A stretch of 42,903 nucleotides of DNA from an uncultured Porphyromonadaceae bacterium (lineage in GTDB: Bacteria; Bacteroidota; Bacteroidia; Bacteroidales; Muribaculaceae): the NCBI GenBank assembly GCA_947073495.1, contig CAMTMX010000020.1:1-42903 (forward strand), in the 5' to 3' direction. Below the pieces are notes generated by a model. It searched no databases. It was not told the origin of the DNA and saw only the letters and a program-made list of their open reading frames with translations. The position numbers were made by a program, and so were the translations under genes. This document shows, piece after piece, positions 25,473 through 34,894 of the stretch; position 1 is the first letter of the stretch; the number at the start of each line of letters is the position of its first letter.

Positions 25473-26687
25473 ATGAAACATATTATAATATTAGGAGACG
25501 GCATGGCGGATGAGCCATGCCCTGAGTTAGGGGGCTTGACCCCTATTGAGGCTGCCGACACGCCTGCACTTGATGAATTGGCGTGCAGGGGTAGAAACGG
25601 TCTGCTTGCCACGGTTCCTCCGGGTTTCGCACCCGGCAGCGAGATTGCCCATCTCTCGCTTTTGGGTTATAATCTTCCGGATGTGTTTGAAGGCAGGGGC
25701 ACGCTCGAAGCCGCCAGTATGGGTATCGATATTGCACCTGATGAGATGGCTATGCGTTGCAATCTGATATGTATCGCTCCAGACGGAACAATAAAAAATC
25801 ATTCAGCCGGTCATATCTCAAGCGAGGAAGCGTCTGAACTTATAACTACCCTCAACGAGACACTTGGAGACGGCAGAACGGAGTTTTTCCCAGGTGTCAG
25901 TTACCGACATCTGCTGAAGGTGAAAAACGGCGACAAACGCATTATATCCACCCCTCCCCACGATGTGCCGGGACAGCCTGCGTCTGAAAAAATGGTGTGT
26001 GCGGAGACAGAGGAAGCCCGGGAGACTGCTGATTATATAAATGATTTGATATTGAAGTCGCAAAAAGTTCTTGCAAATCATCCTGTCAATCTGAAGAGGA
26101 TTGCTGAAGGTAAAGATCCGGCAAACAGTATATGGCCCTGGAGTCCCGGTTATAAGCCGGCGATGAAAACCATGAGAGAACTTTTCGGAGTGAAAAAGGG
26201 GGTTGTGATTTCTGCCGTAGACCTGATAATGGGTATAGGGGTATATGCCGGTCTTAACCCCATCCTTGTGGAAGGTGCCACCGGACTTTATGATACCGAT
26301 TATGAAGGTAAGCTTAAGGCTTCTCTCGATGCATTGCATGATGGGGCAGATTTCGTGTTCCTTCATATCGAGGCAAGTGACGAAGCCGGGCATGAGGGAG
26401 ATGCCATATTGAAAAAGAAAACAATAGAGAACCTTGACCATAGAATCGTGGGGCCCCTTATGGAGGCGTTGAAAGAATTTGAGGAAGAAGTGGCTGTGGC
26501 ATTGCTTCCGGATCATCCGACTCCGTGCAATATCCGGACGCATAGTTCCGATCCTGTGCCTTTTGTTATAATGCGGAGTGATGTCCTCCCGGACGATGTC
26601 AGTAAATATTCTGAAAAGGCTGCCTTGGAAGGAGGGTACGGTCTTCTTAAAGATGATGAATTTATAAAAGAGTTTCTTAGAAAATGA
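25473..26687 (+). CDS. ApgM-family phosphotransferase, proposed homoserine kinase
   Basis: A 404-residue alkaline-phosphatase-superfamily enzyme of the archaeal-type, cofactor-independent phosphoglycerate mutase family. Metal and catalytic residues are intact: Asp9 in LGDGMADEP, the nucleophile Ser56 in GSEIAHLSLLGYN, Asp/His in EASDEAGHEGD, Asp-His in LPDHPTP and the THSSDPVPF motif. It sits between thrA and thrC, and no classical GHMP-type ThrB is visible in the window. A subfamily in this setting is annotated in TIGRFAM as a proposed homoserine kinase. True mutase activity remains possible. Its stop overlaps the thrC start by 4 bp. Confidence 0.88.
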   Translation: MKHIIILGDGMADEPCPELGGLTPIEAADTPALDELACRGRNGLLATVPPGFAPGSEIAHLSLLGYNLPDVFEGRGTLEAASMGIDIAPDEMAMRCNLICIAPDGTIKNHSAGHISSEEASELITTLNETLGDGRTEFFPGVSYRHLLKVKNGDKRIISTPPHDVPGQPASEKMVCAETEEARETADYINDLILKSQKVLANHPVNLKRIAEGKDPANSIWPWSPGYKPAMKTMRELFGVKKGVVISAVDLIMGIGVYAGLNPILVEGATGLYDTDYEGKLKASLDALHDGADFVFLHIEASDEAGHEGDAILKKKTIENLDHRIVGPLMEALKEFEEEVAVALLPDHPTPCNIRTHSSDPVPFVIMRSDVLPDDVSKYSEKAALEGGYGLLKDDEFIKEFLRK

Positions 26688-27988
26688 AATATCGTAGTAC
26701 AATGGGCAACGCGCCCGAAGTGTCTCTCGAAGAGGCGGTGGTAAAAGGACTTGCCCCGGATCGCGGGCTATACATGCCGGAACGAATTTCTGAGCTTCCG
26801 AAAGAATTTTTCGACCGTCTTCCGTCGATGACGTTGCCTGAGATGGCATTTGAGGTGGCATATGCATTGTTTGGGGAAGATGTAGATGCTGACAGTCTCC
26901 GCGAACTGACGCTGGATGCAATGAATTTCCCGATACCTTTGGTGAAAGTGAAGGACAAAGTCTATTCTCTTGAACTGTTTCATGGCCCCACATTGGCGTT
27001 TAAGGACGTGGGCGCAAGGTTTATGGCAAGACTGTTGGGATATTTCAATCGCGATAATAAAGACCGGATAGTCAATGTGCTTGTCGCTACCTCGGGAGAC
27101 ACCGGAAGTGCTGTGGCTAACGGATTTCTTGGTGTGGATGGTGTCCGTGTGTTTGTGCTTTATCCCAAAGGGAAGGTGAGTCCTATTCAGGAAGTGCAGT
27201 TCGCTACACTCGGACAGAATATTGTGGCATTGGAAATTGACGGTACGTTTGATGACTGTCAGGCACTTGTGAAGCGTGCGTTTCTCGATGACGAACTTGC
27301 GGGTAAGATGATGCTTACATCAGCCAACTCTATCAATGTAGCGAGGTTTTTGCCACAGATGTTTTATTACTTTTATGCCTGGGCTCAACTGGCTTCCTTG
27401 GGGGCAGATATGGATGAAGTGGTGATATGTGTTCCGAGCGGTAATTTTGGGAATATCACTGCAGGATTGATTGCCAAGCGTATGGGCTTGCCGATAAAAC
27501 GGTTTATAGCGGCTAATAATGCCAATGATATTTTCTATGAGTATTTACAGACCGGGGAGTATAATCCTCGTCCGTCTGTTCAGACAATTGCAAATGCGAT
27601 GGACGTTGGAGATCCAAGTAATTTTGTCCGGGTGCTTGATCTTTATGGTCGTGACCATGACGCTATCGCTGCCGAGATAAGTGGTTGCACTTATTCCGAC
27701 TGTCAGATAGAGGCAACTGTAAAGAAGGCATTGGAAAAAACGGGCTATCAACTTGATCCACATGGCGCGGTGGCTTACAGGGCTCTTGAGGAAAACCTTA
27801 AATCCGGGGAGATCGGTATATTTCTGGAGACTGCCCATCCTGCCAAGTTCAAGGCTACCGTCGAGGGAATCACAGGTAAAGAGATTGAGATTCCGGAACG
27901 TCTCGCCGCATTCATGCGTGGCAAGAAGCAGTCGGTGGCTCTACCCGCAGATTTTGAAGCGTTTAAATCATATTTGCTTTCGCGTTAG
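26684..27988 (+). CDS. thrC: Threonine synthase
   Basis: A 434-residue PLP enzyme converting O-phosphohomoserine to threonine. The Schiff-base lysine is Lys107 in HGPTLAFKDVGARFM; the phosphate-binding loop is ATSGDTGSAVANG, and SANSINVARFLPQ and VPSGNFGNITAG are typical. The ATG overlaps the preceding stop (ATGA), implying translational coupling. It ends the threonine cluster and is followed by a strong terminator. Confidence 0.97.
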   Translation: MKYRSTMGNAPEVSLEEAVVKGLAPDRGLYMPERISELPKEFFDRLPSMTLPEMAFEVAYALFGEDVDADSLRELTLDAMNFPIPLVKVKDKVYSLELFHGPTLAFKDVGARFMARLLGYFNRDNKDRIVNVLVATSGDTGSAVANGFLGVDGVRVFVLYPKGKVSPIQEVQFATLGQNIVALEIDGTFDDCQALVKRAFLDDELAGKMMLTSANSINVARFLPQMFYYFYAWAQLASLGADMDEVVICVPSGNFGNITAGLIAKRMGLPIKRFIAANNANDIFYEYLQTGEYNPRPSVQTIANAMDVGDPSNFVRVLDLYGRDHDAIAAEISGCTYSDCQIEATVKKALEKTGYQLDPHGAVAYRALEENLKSGEIGIFLETAHPAKFKATVEGITGKEIEIPERLAAFMRGKKQSVALPADFEAFKSYLLSR

Positions 27989-27999
27989 CAGTTCCGCTA

Positions 28000-28054
28000 A
28001 TAAAATCGAAATGGAGCATAAGGCGCCGTGTCTTATGCTCCGTTTCGATTTTAT
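28000..28054 (+). terminator. Terminator of the threonine cluster
   Basis: A 23-bp stem (one mismatch) ATAAAATCGAAATGGAGC... / ...GCTCCGTTTCGATTTTAT with a 9-nt loop, starting 12 bp after the thrC stop. T-rich sequence flanks both sides, so it may work in both directions. Confidence 0.85.
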
Positions 28055-28064
28055 TATAATTCTC

Positions 28065-28227
28065 AGAAACTGTTTAAATTAATTTGTCGAAGGAATTGAG
28101 AGAATGTTTATCATGTAGATTTTTGATATTTATGAAGGTGTTATGGGATTCATAACGACTGAATAAATATCATAAAGATGCCGCAAAGACCTCAATGACA
28201 AGATAAAATAAATTTTAAACAGTTTCT
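28065..28227. repeat. Family-A palindromic element, copy 2 (163 nt)
   Basis: Perfect 14-nt terminal inverted repeats AGAAACTGTTTAAA (28065-28078) and TTTAAACAGTTTCT (28214-28227). A central hairpin GTTATG/CATAAC lies at 28140-28156. Same architecture and size as 21567-21727. Its right tip provides the stop codon of the MACPF gene. Confidence 0.75.
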
Positions 28228-29654
28228 CAGGGGCGAAGGAGATAGAAGACTACCCCTGTGGGATGCCATTCGTTACGAGGTCCGTAGCTGTTGGCAGCCT
28301 CGATAGTGTAAGCAAACCTTGTCCCGTCGCTGATTTCATACAGTGATACTGTGTTGTCGGTTCGTTCCTTCATTACATACCCTATACGTTCCCAATCGTT
28401 TGTGGGCTGGATTAGTGAGAGAATTTGATTTCCGTCGGTAGATACATGAGAATACAGGGGGATTGCTCCGTTTGTCATGTTTTTGTAGAGGCTGCCGAGC
28501 ACACCATAAAATTTAAGTCCCCCTTTATCTGCAAGTTGTAATGATTCGTCATAGCTTGTGACGTAACGGTAGACACGCCCGTTGGTGTTTTGTAGAAGCG
28601 GCACAGTAGATTCCGCTTTAATTTTACTGTTTTTGATATAGTTCGATATCGCAATGTCAACCTGTCGGCTTAATGATTGGTCTTTAATCGCGTCGGAAAG
28701 AGGACGGATATCGCCTTCCGACAAAGTTATCAGTGCGAGGTTGTCATGATTCATAGATTCTTGCCAAGATGAAGTGTCGCCTAATTTGCCGGTCTGTGAA
28801 TCATATTCAATGAGTGAAGTGTCGCCTCCCGAAAAAGTTTTTGTCAGGGTTGCTCCGTAATTGTTTACCCCGGCAAGTGTCAGCGACAGGTCGGGACCGA
28901 GCTTGTCGATAAGTGCTTGCTCGGAAAATTGGTATCCTTTGTATGCCAAAGCGACTTTTTCAGATGAGGTTCCGTCTACGTAAGCTCCATATAACGTCCT
29001 TACCGACACGCCGAGGGAAGCATTCACAAGAAAATGGGTGCCATATTTCTCTATCAATGCGCTCGGTTTCAGAGAGGCGGTATCAGCTATAAATTCATCA
29101 GTCAATGTATGCTGAATATAATATTGGGTTGCGTGGACTTTGACAATCTCTGAGCGGATCCAGTTGTTTGATAGAATGTATGTCGCGTTTGAAGAGAGTG
29201 TGTTTAGGGTGGCGTTAAAACAGGTTTCTCCGTAGCCGATATTTGGATCAAGACCTGCGTCAGCCATCAGCGATGATAAAAATTCAGAGGGATTTTTTCC
29301 TGAGATTATATCTCCAATGCTGGATGCGGGAGCACTGAACGCTACAATAAGATCCTCGGCAGCCTGCTTTTTTAAATCAATAACTTGCGGACGCAGAGAA
29401 GATTCAGCAAGATAATCTCCTGTGACGTCATAACCCTTGCCAAGGATATTATCCGCTCCGCCTCCTTTGTTTGTCTTTACTTCTGTTTTGCATTCAGAAC
29501 AAGAGGGGCTTACATAATAATCGGTTATTTCCGGAGTCGGAGTGGTTCCGGGATTTGGAGGGGTGTTGGTTATACGTGGGGTGTCGCCGCATGCGTTAAA
29601 GATAAGGAGAGAAAGGGTAAGAAAAAAGTATTGTTTTTTCATTTCTGTTTTCAT
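28227..29654 (-). CDS. MACPF-domain lipoprotein, possible antimicrobial pore former
   Basis: A 475-residue predicted lipoprotein: a signal ending in LLIFNAC lipidates Cys22, followed by a Pro/Thr-rich linker (about 28-43). The MACPF signature YGTHF is at 204-208 in IEKYGTHFLVNASLG, with GYDVTGDY upstream. The C-terminal part (about 345-475) has GGLKFYGVLGSLY and ends WHPTGVVFYLLRP, a domain I do not recognise. Some Bacteroidales MACPF lipoproteins (BSAP family) kill competing strains through receptor-specific pores; others serve the host interface. No immunity gene is evident. ATGs at 29654 and 29642 are both possible. It lies after the topA terminator, and no clear promoter was seen. Confidence 0.85.
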   Translation of the reverse strand: MKTEMKKQYFFLTLSLLIFNACGDTPRITNTPPNPGTTPTPEITDYYVSPSCSECKTEVKTNKGGGADNILGKGYDVTGDYLAESSLRPQVIDLKKQAAEDLIVAFSAPASSIGDIISGKNPSEFLSSLMADAGLDPNIGYGETCFNATLNTLSSNATYILSNNWIRSEIVKVHATQYYIQHTLTDEFIADTASLKPSALIEKYGTHFLVNASLGVSVRTLYGAYVDGTSSEKVALAYKGYQFSEQALIDKLGPDLSLTLAGVNNYGATLTKTFSGGDTSLIEYDSQTGKLGDTSSWQESMNHDNLALITLSEGDIRPLSDAIKDQSLSRQVDIAISNYIKNSKIKAESTVPLLQNTNGRVYRYVTSYDESLQLADKGGLKFYGVLGSLYKNMTNGAIPLYSHVSTDGNQILSLIQPTNDWERIGYVMKERTDNTVSLYEISDGTRFAYTIEAANSYGPRNEWHPTGVVFYLLRP

Positions 29655-29710
29655 AATTGAGATTTACCGGGAGAGTCAGGCAGGATGATGCCGTATAATA
29701 TATAGACAAT

Positions 29711-29756
29711 AAAAACGGGATAAAATTACACCTTGGTGTAATTTTATCCCGTTTTT
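29711..29756 (-). terminator. Terminator of topA
   Basis: A perfect 22-bp stem starting AAAAACGGGATAAAATTACA with a 2-nt loop, 17 bp past the topA stop. It ends in a T-run on the minus strand; the plus strand is similar. Confidence 0.9.
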
Positions 29757-29772
29757 ATGTGTTTTAAGCTAA

Positions 29773-32154
29773 TTATTTAGACTTTTTATCGGAAGATTTA
29801 GATGTTGATTTAGCTTTAGATTTGGCTGCAGACTTCGTGGAGGTTTTGCCGGATGACGCCGATGAGGTTTGGCTTTCCATCAGTTTCTTGGCATCCTCGA
29901 AGGTGAGAGATGTTGCATCTGTGGTCTTAGGTATGCGGTAATTGGCAGCCTTTTTTGCACCTTCAGGTTTATAGGCGATGTATGGTCCATATCTCCCGTT
30001 GAGCACTTCAAGCCCGGGCATTTCTGGGAAAGCTTTTATCAGGCGGTTTGCCTCTTCCTCTCTTTTTGCAAGGATCAATTCTTCCGCCTCTTCAAGTGTG
30101 ATCCCTTGTGCAGTAAGGCTTTTGGGAATTGAGACAAACATTTTTCCGTGTCTCACATATGGTCCGAATTTTCCTATGGCGGCAATGACAGGTTCTCCTT
30201 CAAATTCTCCGATTGTGCGTGGAAGTTCAAACAGTTTCAACGCCTCTTCAAGAGAGATTGATGTGAGACTTTGGTCTCCGCGCAGGCTTGCGAAAAGGGG
30301 TTTTTCCTCATCGGTAGCATCCCCGATCTGCACCACGGGACCGAATCTTCCGATCTTCACATAGACTGGTTTCCCGGTGTCAGGATGATTGCCAAGGAGT
30401 CGCTCGCCCACCTTCCTTTCCATCCTGAGAGAATTGATTTCCTCGATATTTGGATGGAAATTGCCATAGAAATCTGAAATCTCGTTTTGCCATCCGAGTT
30501 TGCCTTCTGCGATATCGTCAAATTTCTCTTCCACTTTTGCAGTGAAATTATAATCGAGAATGTCAGGAAAATATTCAGTCAGGAATCGGTTTACGATCAT
30601 GCCTACGTCTGTTGGCACAAGCTTCCCTTTTTCGCTGCCGGTGTTTTCAGAAAGGGTCTCCTTTGAAATTTTCCCCTCTTTAAGAGACAGAACTTCGTAG
30701 TCACGTTTCACACCTTCTTTCTCTCCCCGGCGCACATAATCGCGCGCCTGAATAGTGGAAATTGTCGGGGCGTAGGTGGAAGGTCTGCCAATTCCCAGGT
30801 CTTCCATTTTTTTCACCAACGAAGCTTCCGAATATCTTGCCGGTGCCTGAGAGAATCGTTCTGTGGCGGTTATTTCATTGGCTTCAAGGGTATCTCCCGC
30901 TTTCATGGGAGGGAGTTCTGCAAACTCGCGGTCGCGCGCATTCTCGGTTTTCCATACTTTGAGGAATCCTTCGAATGTCACTACTTCCCCTTCCGCCTTG
31001 AATGAGTCGGAAGAGCCTGAAATAGAAATTTCCACATTGGTTTTTTCAATCTCTGCATCAGCCATCTGAGACGACACGGCACGTTTCCATATTAATTCAT
31101 ACAGTCTTTTTTCTTGAGTCGTCCCGTCGATGGTGTGGTTGGAAATATAGGTGGGGCGTATCGCCTCATGCGCTTCCTGAGCACCTTTTGAATTGGTGTG
31201 GTAATGGCGTGTCTTAAGGTAATTGTCGCCTAAAGAAGACTTGATCTCATTTGAGATATCGCGCAAAGCCATGTCGGAAAGGTTGGTGGAGTCAGTACGC
31301 ATGTATGTGATCTTTCCGTCTTCATAAAGTTTTTGGGCGATCATCATGGTCTGGTTTACTGAAAATCCGAGTTTGCGCGAAGCATCCTGTTGGAGAGTGG
31401 ATGTGGTATATGGAGGGAATGGAGATCTTTTAATAGGCTTGACAGCCACCTCGGCAACGGCAAATTTGGCAGTCTTGCAGATATTGAGAAACTCGCGTGC
31501 CTCCTTTTCGTCGGCGAGACGCCGGGAGAGTTCAGCTTTCACAGACTTGCCGTCTCCTTCGTGAGAAAAAACGGATGTCACCCGGAAAAACTGTTCAGGA
31601 GTGAAATTATCAATCTCAATTTCACGTTCGCATATCAGGCGTACGGCAACACTCTGTACACGTCCGGCAGATAGCGACGGTTTGATTTTCTTCCAGAGCA
31701 CCGGACTTAGTTCAAATCCGACTATCCTGTCGAGCACACGGCGTGCCTGCTGGGCATTTACGCGGTCGATATCTATCGTGCGCGGATGTTCAATAGCCTC
31801 GAGAATCGCCGGTTTGGTGATCTCGTGGAAGACAATTCTCTTTGTAGTTGCAGGGTCAAGGTTGAGAACTTCCGCGAGGTGCCAGGCTATTGCCTCTCCT
31901 TCGCGGTCTTCATCAGATGCGAGCCAGACGGTTTCTGCCTCTTTCGCTGCCTTTTTCAATTTCTTTACAAGTTCCTTTTTGTCTTCGGGAATCTCATAGA
32001 TAGGCTTGAAGTCATCATCCACGTCTATGCTGAAGCCATGTTTCTGAAGGTCGCGTATATGACCGTAGCTCGACATGACTGAGAAGTCTTTGCCGAGGAA
32101 TTTTTCTATGGTTTTTGCCTTGGCAGGCGATTCGACGATTACCAGATTTTTCAT
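29773..32154 (-). CDS. topA: DNA topoisomerase I
   Basis: A 793-residue type IA topoisomerase that relaxes negative supercoils. The Toprim domain (1-115) has Glu8 in VIVESPAKAKTIEKFLG and DEDREGE (81-87). The nucleophile is Tyr284 in DGKITYMRTDST. C-terminal repeats (about 590-750, LGNHPDTGKPVYVKIGRFGPVVQIG and related) replace zinc fingers, and a Lys/Ser/Ala-rich tail ends the protein. The longer frame to 32274 adds 40 residues that do not look like TopA and starts upstream of the likely promoter, so 32154 is preferred. Confidence 0.97.
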   Translation of the reverse strand: MKNLVIVESPAKAKTIEKFLGKDFSVMSSYGHIRDLQKHGFSIDVDDDFKPIYEIPEDKKELVKKLKKAAKEAETVWLASDEDREGEAIAWHLAEVLNLDPATTKRIVFHEITKPAILEAIEHPRTIDIDRVNAQQARRVLDRIVGFELSPVLWKKIKPSLSAGRVQSVAVRLICEREIEIDNFTPEQFFRVTSVFSHEGDGKSVKAELSRRLADEKEAREFLNICKTAKFAVAEVAVKPIKRSPFPPYTTSTLQQDASRKLGFSVNQTMMIAQKLYEDGKITYMRTDSTNLSDMALRDISNEIKSSLGDNYLKTRHYHTNSKGAQEAHEAIRPTYISNHTIDGTTQEKRLYELIWKRAVSSQMADAEIEKTNVEISISGSSDSFKAEGEVVTFEGFLKVWKTENARDREFAELPPMKAGDTLEANEITATERFSQAPARYSEASLVKKMEDLGIGRPSTYAPTISTIQARDYVRRGEKEGVKRDYEVLSLKEGKISKETLSENTGSEKGKLVPTDVGMIVNRFLTEYFPDILDYNFTAKVEEKFDDIAEGKLGWQNEISDFYGNFHPNIEEINSLRMERKVGERLLGNHPDTGKPVYVKIGRFGPVVQIGDATDEEKPLFASLRGDQSLTSISLEEALKLFELPRTIGEFEGEPVIAAIGKFGPYVRHGKMFVSIPKSLTAQGITLEEAEELILAKREEEANRLIKAFPEMPGLEVLNGRYGPYIAYKPEGAKKAANYRIPKTTDATSLTFEDAKKLMESQTSSASSGKTSTKSAAKSKAKSTSKSSDKKSK

Positions 32155-32244
32155 CTTGATGTGATTTTTAGCACCCATGCTTGGCAAGCAGGGGAGGCGT
32201 CGGGCTGCGACACTTGTTTGTACTTGGGTGTTTATACTTGGGCG

Positions 32245-32252
32245 CAAAATTA
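32245..32252 (-). promoter_or_regulatory. -7 promoter element of topA
   Basis: TAATTTTG on the minus strand, an exact TAnnTTTG, 91 bp before the chosen ATG. The -33 region is not convincing. The remaining 32253-32548 stretch upstream of ahpC shows a small CCCGA/TCGGG hairpin near 32488 and no other feature I can support. Confidence 0.5.
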
Positions 32253-32548
32253 ACACTTTTTTCATTAAACACATAATTAAGGAGAGAAGTTTTCAAACTT
32301 TCACCATCATCTTTCCGTCATCTGTCGGCGATTGGGGGCGAATTCCTAAACAAACAATAAAGCTTGTTAATCCTTAGTTAAATTGAGATTTATGTCGGAA
32401 CTTGTAATTAATAAATCGTGTTATATCGGTGAATACGGATTTGAAATTCGGCTCAGATGAAGAATAGAAAGCTAATGTATATAATCCCGAAATCGGGCGA
32501 ATTTAACCTTGATTATAAACTAAAATTAAAAAATACAAAACAGAAATA

Positions 32549-33115
32549 ATGGAACCAATTATCAACCAGCAGTTGCCTGAATTTAAAGTTCAGGCATACC
32601 ACGACGGCAAGTTCGTCACAGTCACCAACAAAGATGTTGAAGGAAAATGGGCAATCTTCTTTTTCTATCCTGCAGACTTCACATTTGTCTGTCCGACAGA
32701 GCTTGAGGATCTCGCTTCGAAATATGATCAGTTTAAGAAAATGGGCGTCGAGGTTTATTCCGTGAGCACTGACAGCCATTTCGTGCACAAAGCTTGGCAC
32801 GACACCTCTGATCGTATCAAGAAAATCACATATCCTATGCTCGCCGATCCGACCGGACTTCTCTCACGTGCTTTCGGCGTGATGATTGAGGAGGACGGGA
32901 TGGCTTATCGTGGCACATTCGTGGTCAATCCGGAAGGAAAGATCAAGATTGCAGAAATCCAGGACAATAACATCGGTCGTAATGCCGACGAACTCCTCCG
33001 CAAGGTCGAGGCTGCACAGTTTGTGGCATCTCACCCGGGTGATGTCTGCCCGGCCAAATGGAAACAGGGGGCGGAGACACTCAAGCCAAGCATTGATCTT
33101 GTCGGAAAACTTTAA
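32549..33115 (+). CDS. ahpC: Alkyl hydroperoxide reductase, peroxiredoxin subunit
   Basis: A 188-residue typical 2-Cys peroxiredoxin that reduces H2O2 and organic peroxides. The peroxidatic Cys48 is in ADFTFVCPTEL and the resolving Cys167 in HPGDVCPAKW. It is paired with ahpF downstream (176-bp gap holding a hairpin), its dedicated reductase. In Bacteroides ahpCF is OxyR-dependent; no clear operator was seen here. Confidence 0.98.
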   Translation: MEPIINQQLPEFKVQAYHDGKFVTVTNKDVEGKWAIFFFYPADFTFVCPTELEDLASKYDQFKKMGVEVYSVSTDSHFVHKAWHDTSDRIKKITYPMLADPTGLLSRAFGVMIEEDGMAYRGTFVVNPEGKIKIAEIQDNNIGRNADELLRKVEAAQFVASHPGDVCPAKWKQGAETLKPSIDLVGKL

Positions 33116-33151
33116 TACGCATAATCATACGAATTACAGTTATATGATCTG

Positions 33152-33193
33152 GAGGTTAAAAGGTTTCGGTAATCAGCCGGATCTTTTAGCCTC
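33152..33193 (+). terminator. Hairpin between ahpC and ahpF
   Basis: Stem GAGGTTAAAAG / CTTTTAGCCTC (one G-U pair) at 33152-33162 and 33183-33193, then TTTTGTGG. It may attenuate ahpC transcription. Its left arm shares GAGGTTAAAAGGTT with family-B copy 1. Confidence 0.5.
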
Positions 33194-33291
33194 TTTTGTG
33201 GTTTAAATGATATTAGAAATTGATTCCGGTCTTGAGTGTGGCACGAACGAAGTGAGTGCATTACAACTCAAATCTCACAACTCAAAGAAAT

Positions 33292-34842
33292 ATGTTAGAC
33301 AAAGATATACTCGCACAGGTGACACAAGTGTTTGCCTCGCTTAAACAAGATATCCGTTTTGAACTTGCAGGAGATCCGCAAGAAGCTAAAACAAAGGAAA
33401 TGCAGGAATTTATAACCGAAGTGGCGTCATGTTCAGACCGCCTTCAGGTAAAGACAACTGATATGGAGGGGGTAAGTCCACGGTTTTCGATCTTTAGGTC
33501 GGGGGAACCGACCGGAATTGTGTTCCGGTGCATTCCCGGAGGCCACGAATTTACTTCCCTTTTGCTTGCTGTTCTCAATTCAGATGGTCAGGGTAAAAAT
33601 CTGCCTGATGATGCCACCGCACGTAGAATTGCCGCTTTGAAAGGCAGGATACAGCTCAGTGTGTTTGTTTCGCTCGAATGTACAAACTGTCCGGATGTGG
33701 TTCAGGCATGTGATGTGATGGCTCTTTATAATCCTAATCTGGAAGTTGAGATTGTCGACGGGGCGATGAATCCCGCGGAGGCGGAAGCTTTGCATGTGCA
33801 GGCTGTGCCGACCGTTTTTGCCAACGGATCGTTGCTTCATGTCGGTAGGGGATCTTTGGGAGAACTGCTTGCCAAGTTGGAGGAAAAGGTAGGCAGCGAA
33901 CCGGTTGGAGGCAAGGATATTGAGGTTAAGTCGGATATCCTGATAATAGGAGGCGGACCTGCAGGTGCCTCGGCTGCCATTTATAGTGCCAGAAAAGGGT
34001 TGGATGTGGCTATAGTCGCAGGTACGGTCGGTGGACAGGTAAGGGAAACGACCGGCATAGAAAACCTAATTTCTGCACCTATCACAACAGGAATGAATCT
34101 TGCTGCTGATCTTCAGAAATATCTTGATGACAATAATGTCAGGATCTATGATCAACGTTCGGTGGAAGAGGTTGATTTCACGGGCGAAGAAAAACGTGTA
34201 AAGGTAAAAGGTGGAGAAGTGTTTAAGGCTTCCCAGGTCATTATAGCCACAGGCGCAAGTTGGCGAAAACTGAACGTTCCTGGAGAATCTGACTATATCG
34301 GCAGAGGCGTGGCGTTTTGTGCGCATTGCGACGGACCGTTTTATGCCGGAAAGGATGTTGCTGTAGTAGGAGGGGGCAATTCAGGAATTGAGGCTGCAAT
34401 AGATCTTGCCGGAATTTGCAAGAAGGTGACTGTATTTGAGTTTCTTGACACATTGAAGGCCGACACTGTATTGATCGATAAGGCAAAGAATATACCGAAT
34501 ATTGAGATTTTGACATCAATGGCGGTAGAGGCTGTTGAAGGGGACGGCACTAAGCTTTCCGGATTGCTTGTGAAAGACAGGAACACCGGGGAGTCTAAGG
34601 TTTATCCTGAAGACGGAGTGTTCGTACAGATTGGATTACTTCCAAACAGTGCGATATTTGCCGGTCAGGTTGCGGTTACGCCAAGAGGTGAAATTGTTGT
34701 TGACGATTGTTGCCGTACCGCCACGTCGGGGATATATGCAGCCGGCGATGTGACCACAGTTCCTTACAAACAGATAGTTATAGCCATCGGAGAAGGAGCC
34801 AAGGCGGCGCTCTCCGCCTTCAACGACCGTATCCGCAATTGA
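33292..34842 (+). CDS. ahpF: Alkyl hydroperoxide reductase subunit F
   Basis: A 516-residue FAD/NADH-dependent reductase that recycles AhpC. The N-terminal double thioredoxin-fold domain contains Cys130/Cys133 (ECTNCPDVVQAC). FAD binding is GGGPAGASAA (about 220-229), the redox pair is Cys343/Cys346 in AFCAHCDGPF, and NADH binding is VVGGGNSGIEAA. The frame is open to a GTG at 33256, but homology starts at the ATG at 33292 (MLDKDILAQV). Confidence 0.97.
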   Translation: MLDKDILAQVTQVFASLKQDIRFELAGDPQEAKTKEMQEFITEVASCSDRLQVKTTDMEGVSPRFSIFRSGEPTGIVFRCIPGGHEFTSLLLAVLNSDGQGKNLPDDATARRIAALKGRIQLSVFVSLECTNCPDVVQACDVMALYNPNLEVEIVDGAMNPAEAEALHVQAVPTVFANGSLLHVGRGSLGELLAKLEEKVGSEPVGGKDIEVKSDILIIGGGPAGASAAIYSARKGLDVAIVAGTVGGQVRETTGIENLISAPITTGMNLAADLQKYLDDNNVRIYDQRSVEEVDFTGEEKRVKVKGGEVFKASQVIIATGASWRKLNVPGESDYIGRGVAFCAHCDGPFYAGKDVAVVGGGNSGIEAAIDLAGICKKVTVFEFLDTLKADTVLIDKAKNIPNIEILTSMAVEAVEGDGTKLSGLLVKDRNTGESKVYPEDGVFVQIGLLPNSAIFAGQVAVTPRGEIVVDDCCRTATSGIYAAGDVTTVPYKQIVIAIGEGAKAALSAFNDRIRN

Positions 34843-34863
34843 TACAGTATTAATTTTCAAATG

Positions 34864-34894
34864 AAAAGCTCAATATGAATAATATTGAGCTTTT
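34864..34894 (+). terminator. Terminator of ahpF
   Basis: A 13-bp perfect stem AAAAGCTCAATAT / ATATTGAGCTTTT with a 5-nt loop followed by T, 21 bp after the ahpF stop. Confidence 0.85.

Noticed and set aside
25818..26993. Long minus-strand frame across the ApgM-family gene and thrC
   Set aside because: Shadow of two certain genes; no recognisable motif or start signals.
32155..32274. 40-residue extension of topoisomerase I
   Set aside because: It includes the -7 box and lacks TopA similarity; the conserved MKNLVIVESPAKAK start is at 32154.
32484..32500. CCCGA/TCGGG hairpin upstream of ahpC as an OxyR or regulatory site
   Set aside because: Too short, and no recognisable OxyR spacing or promoter boxes around it.
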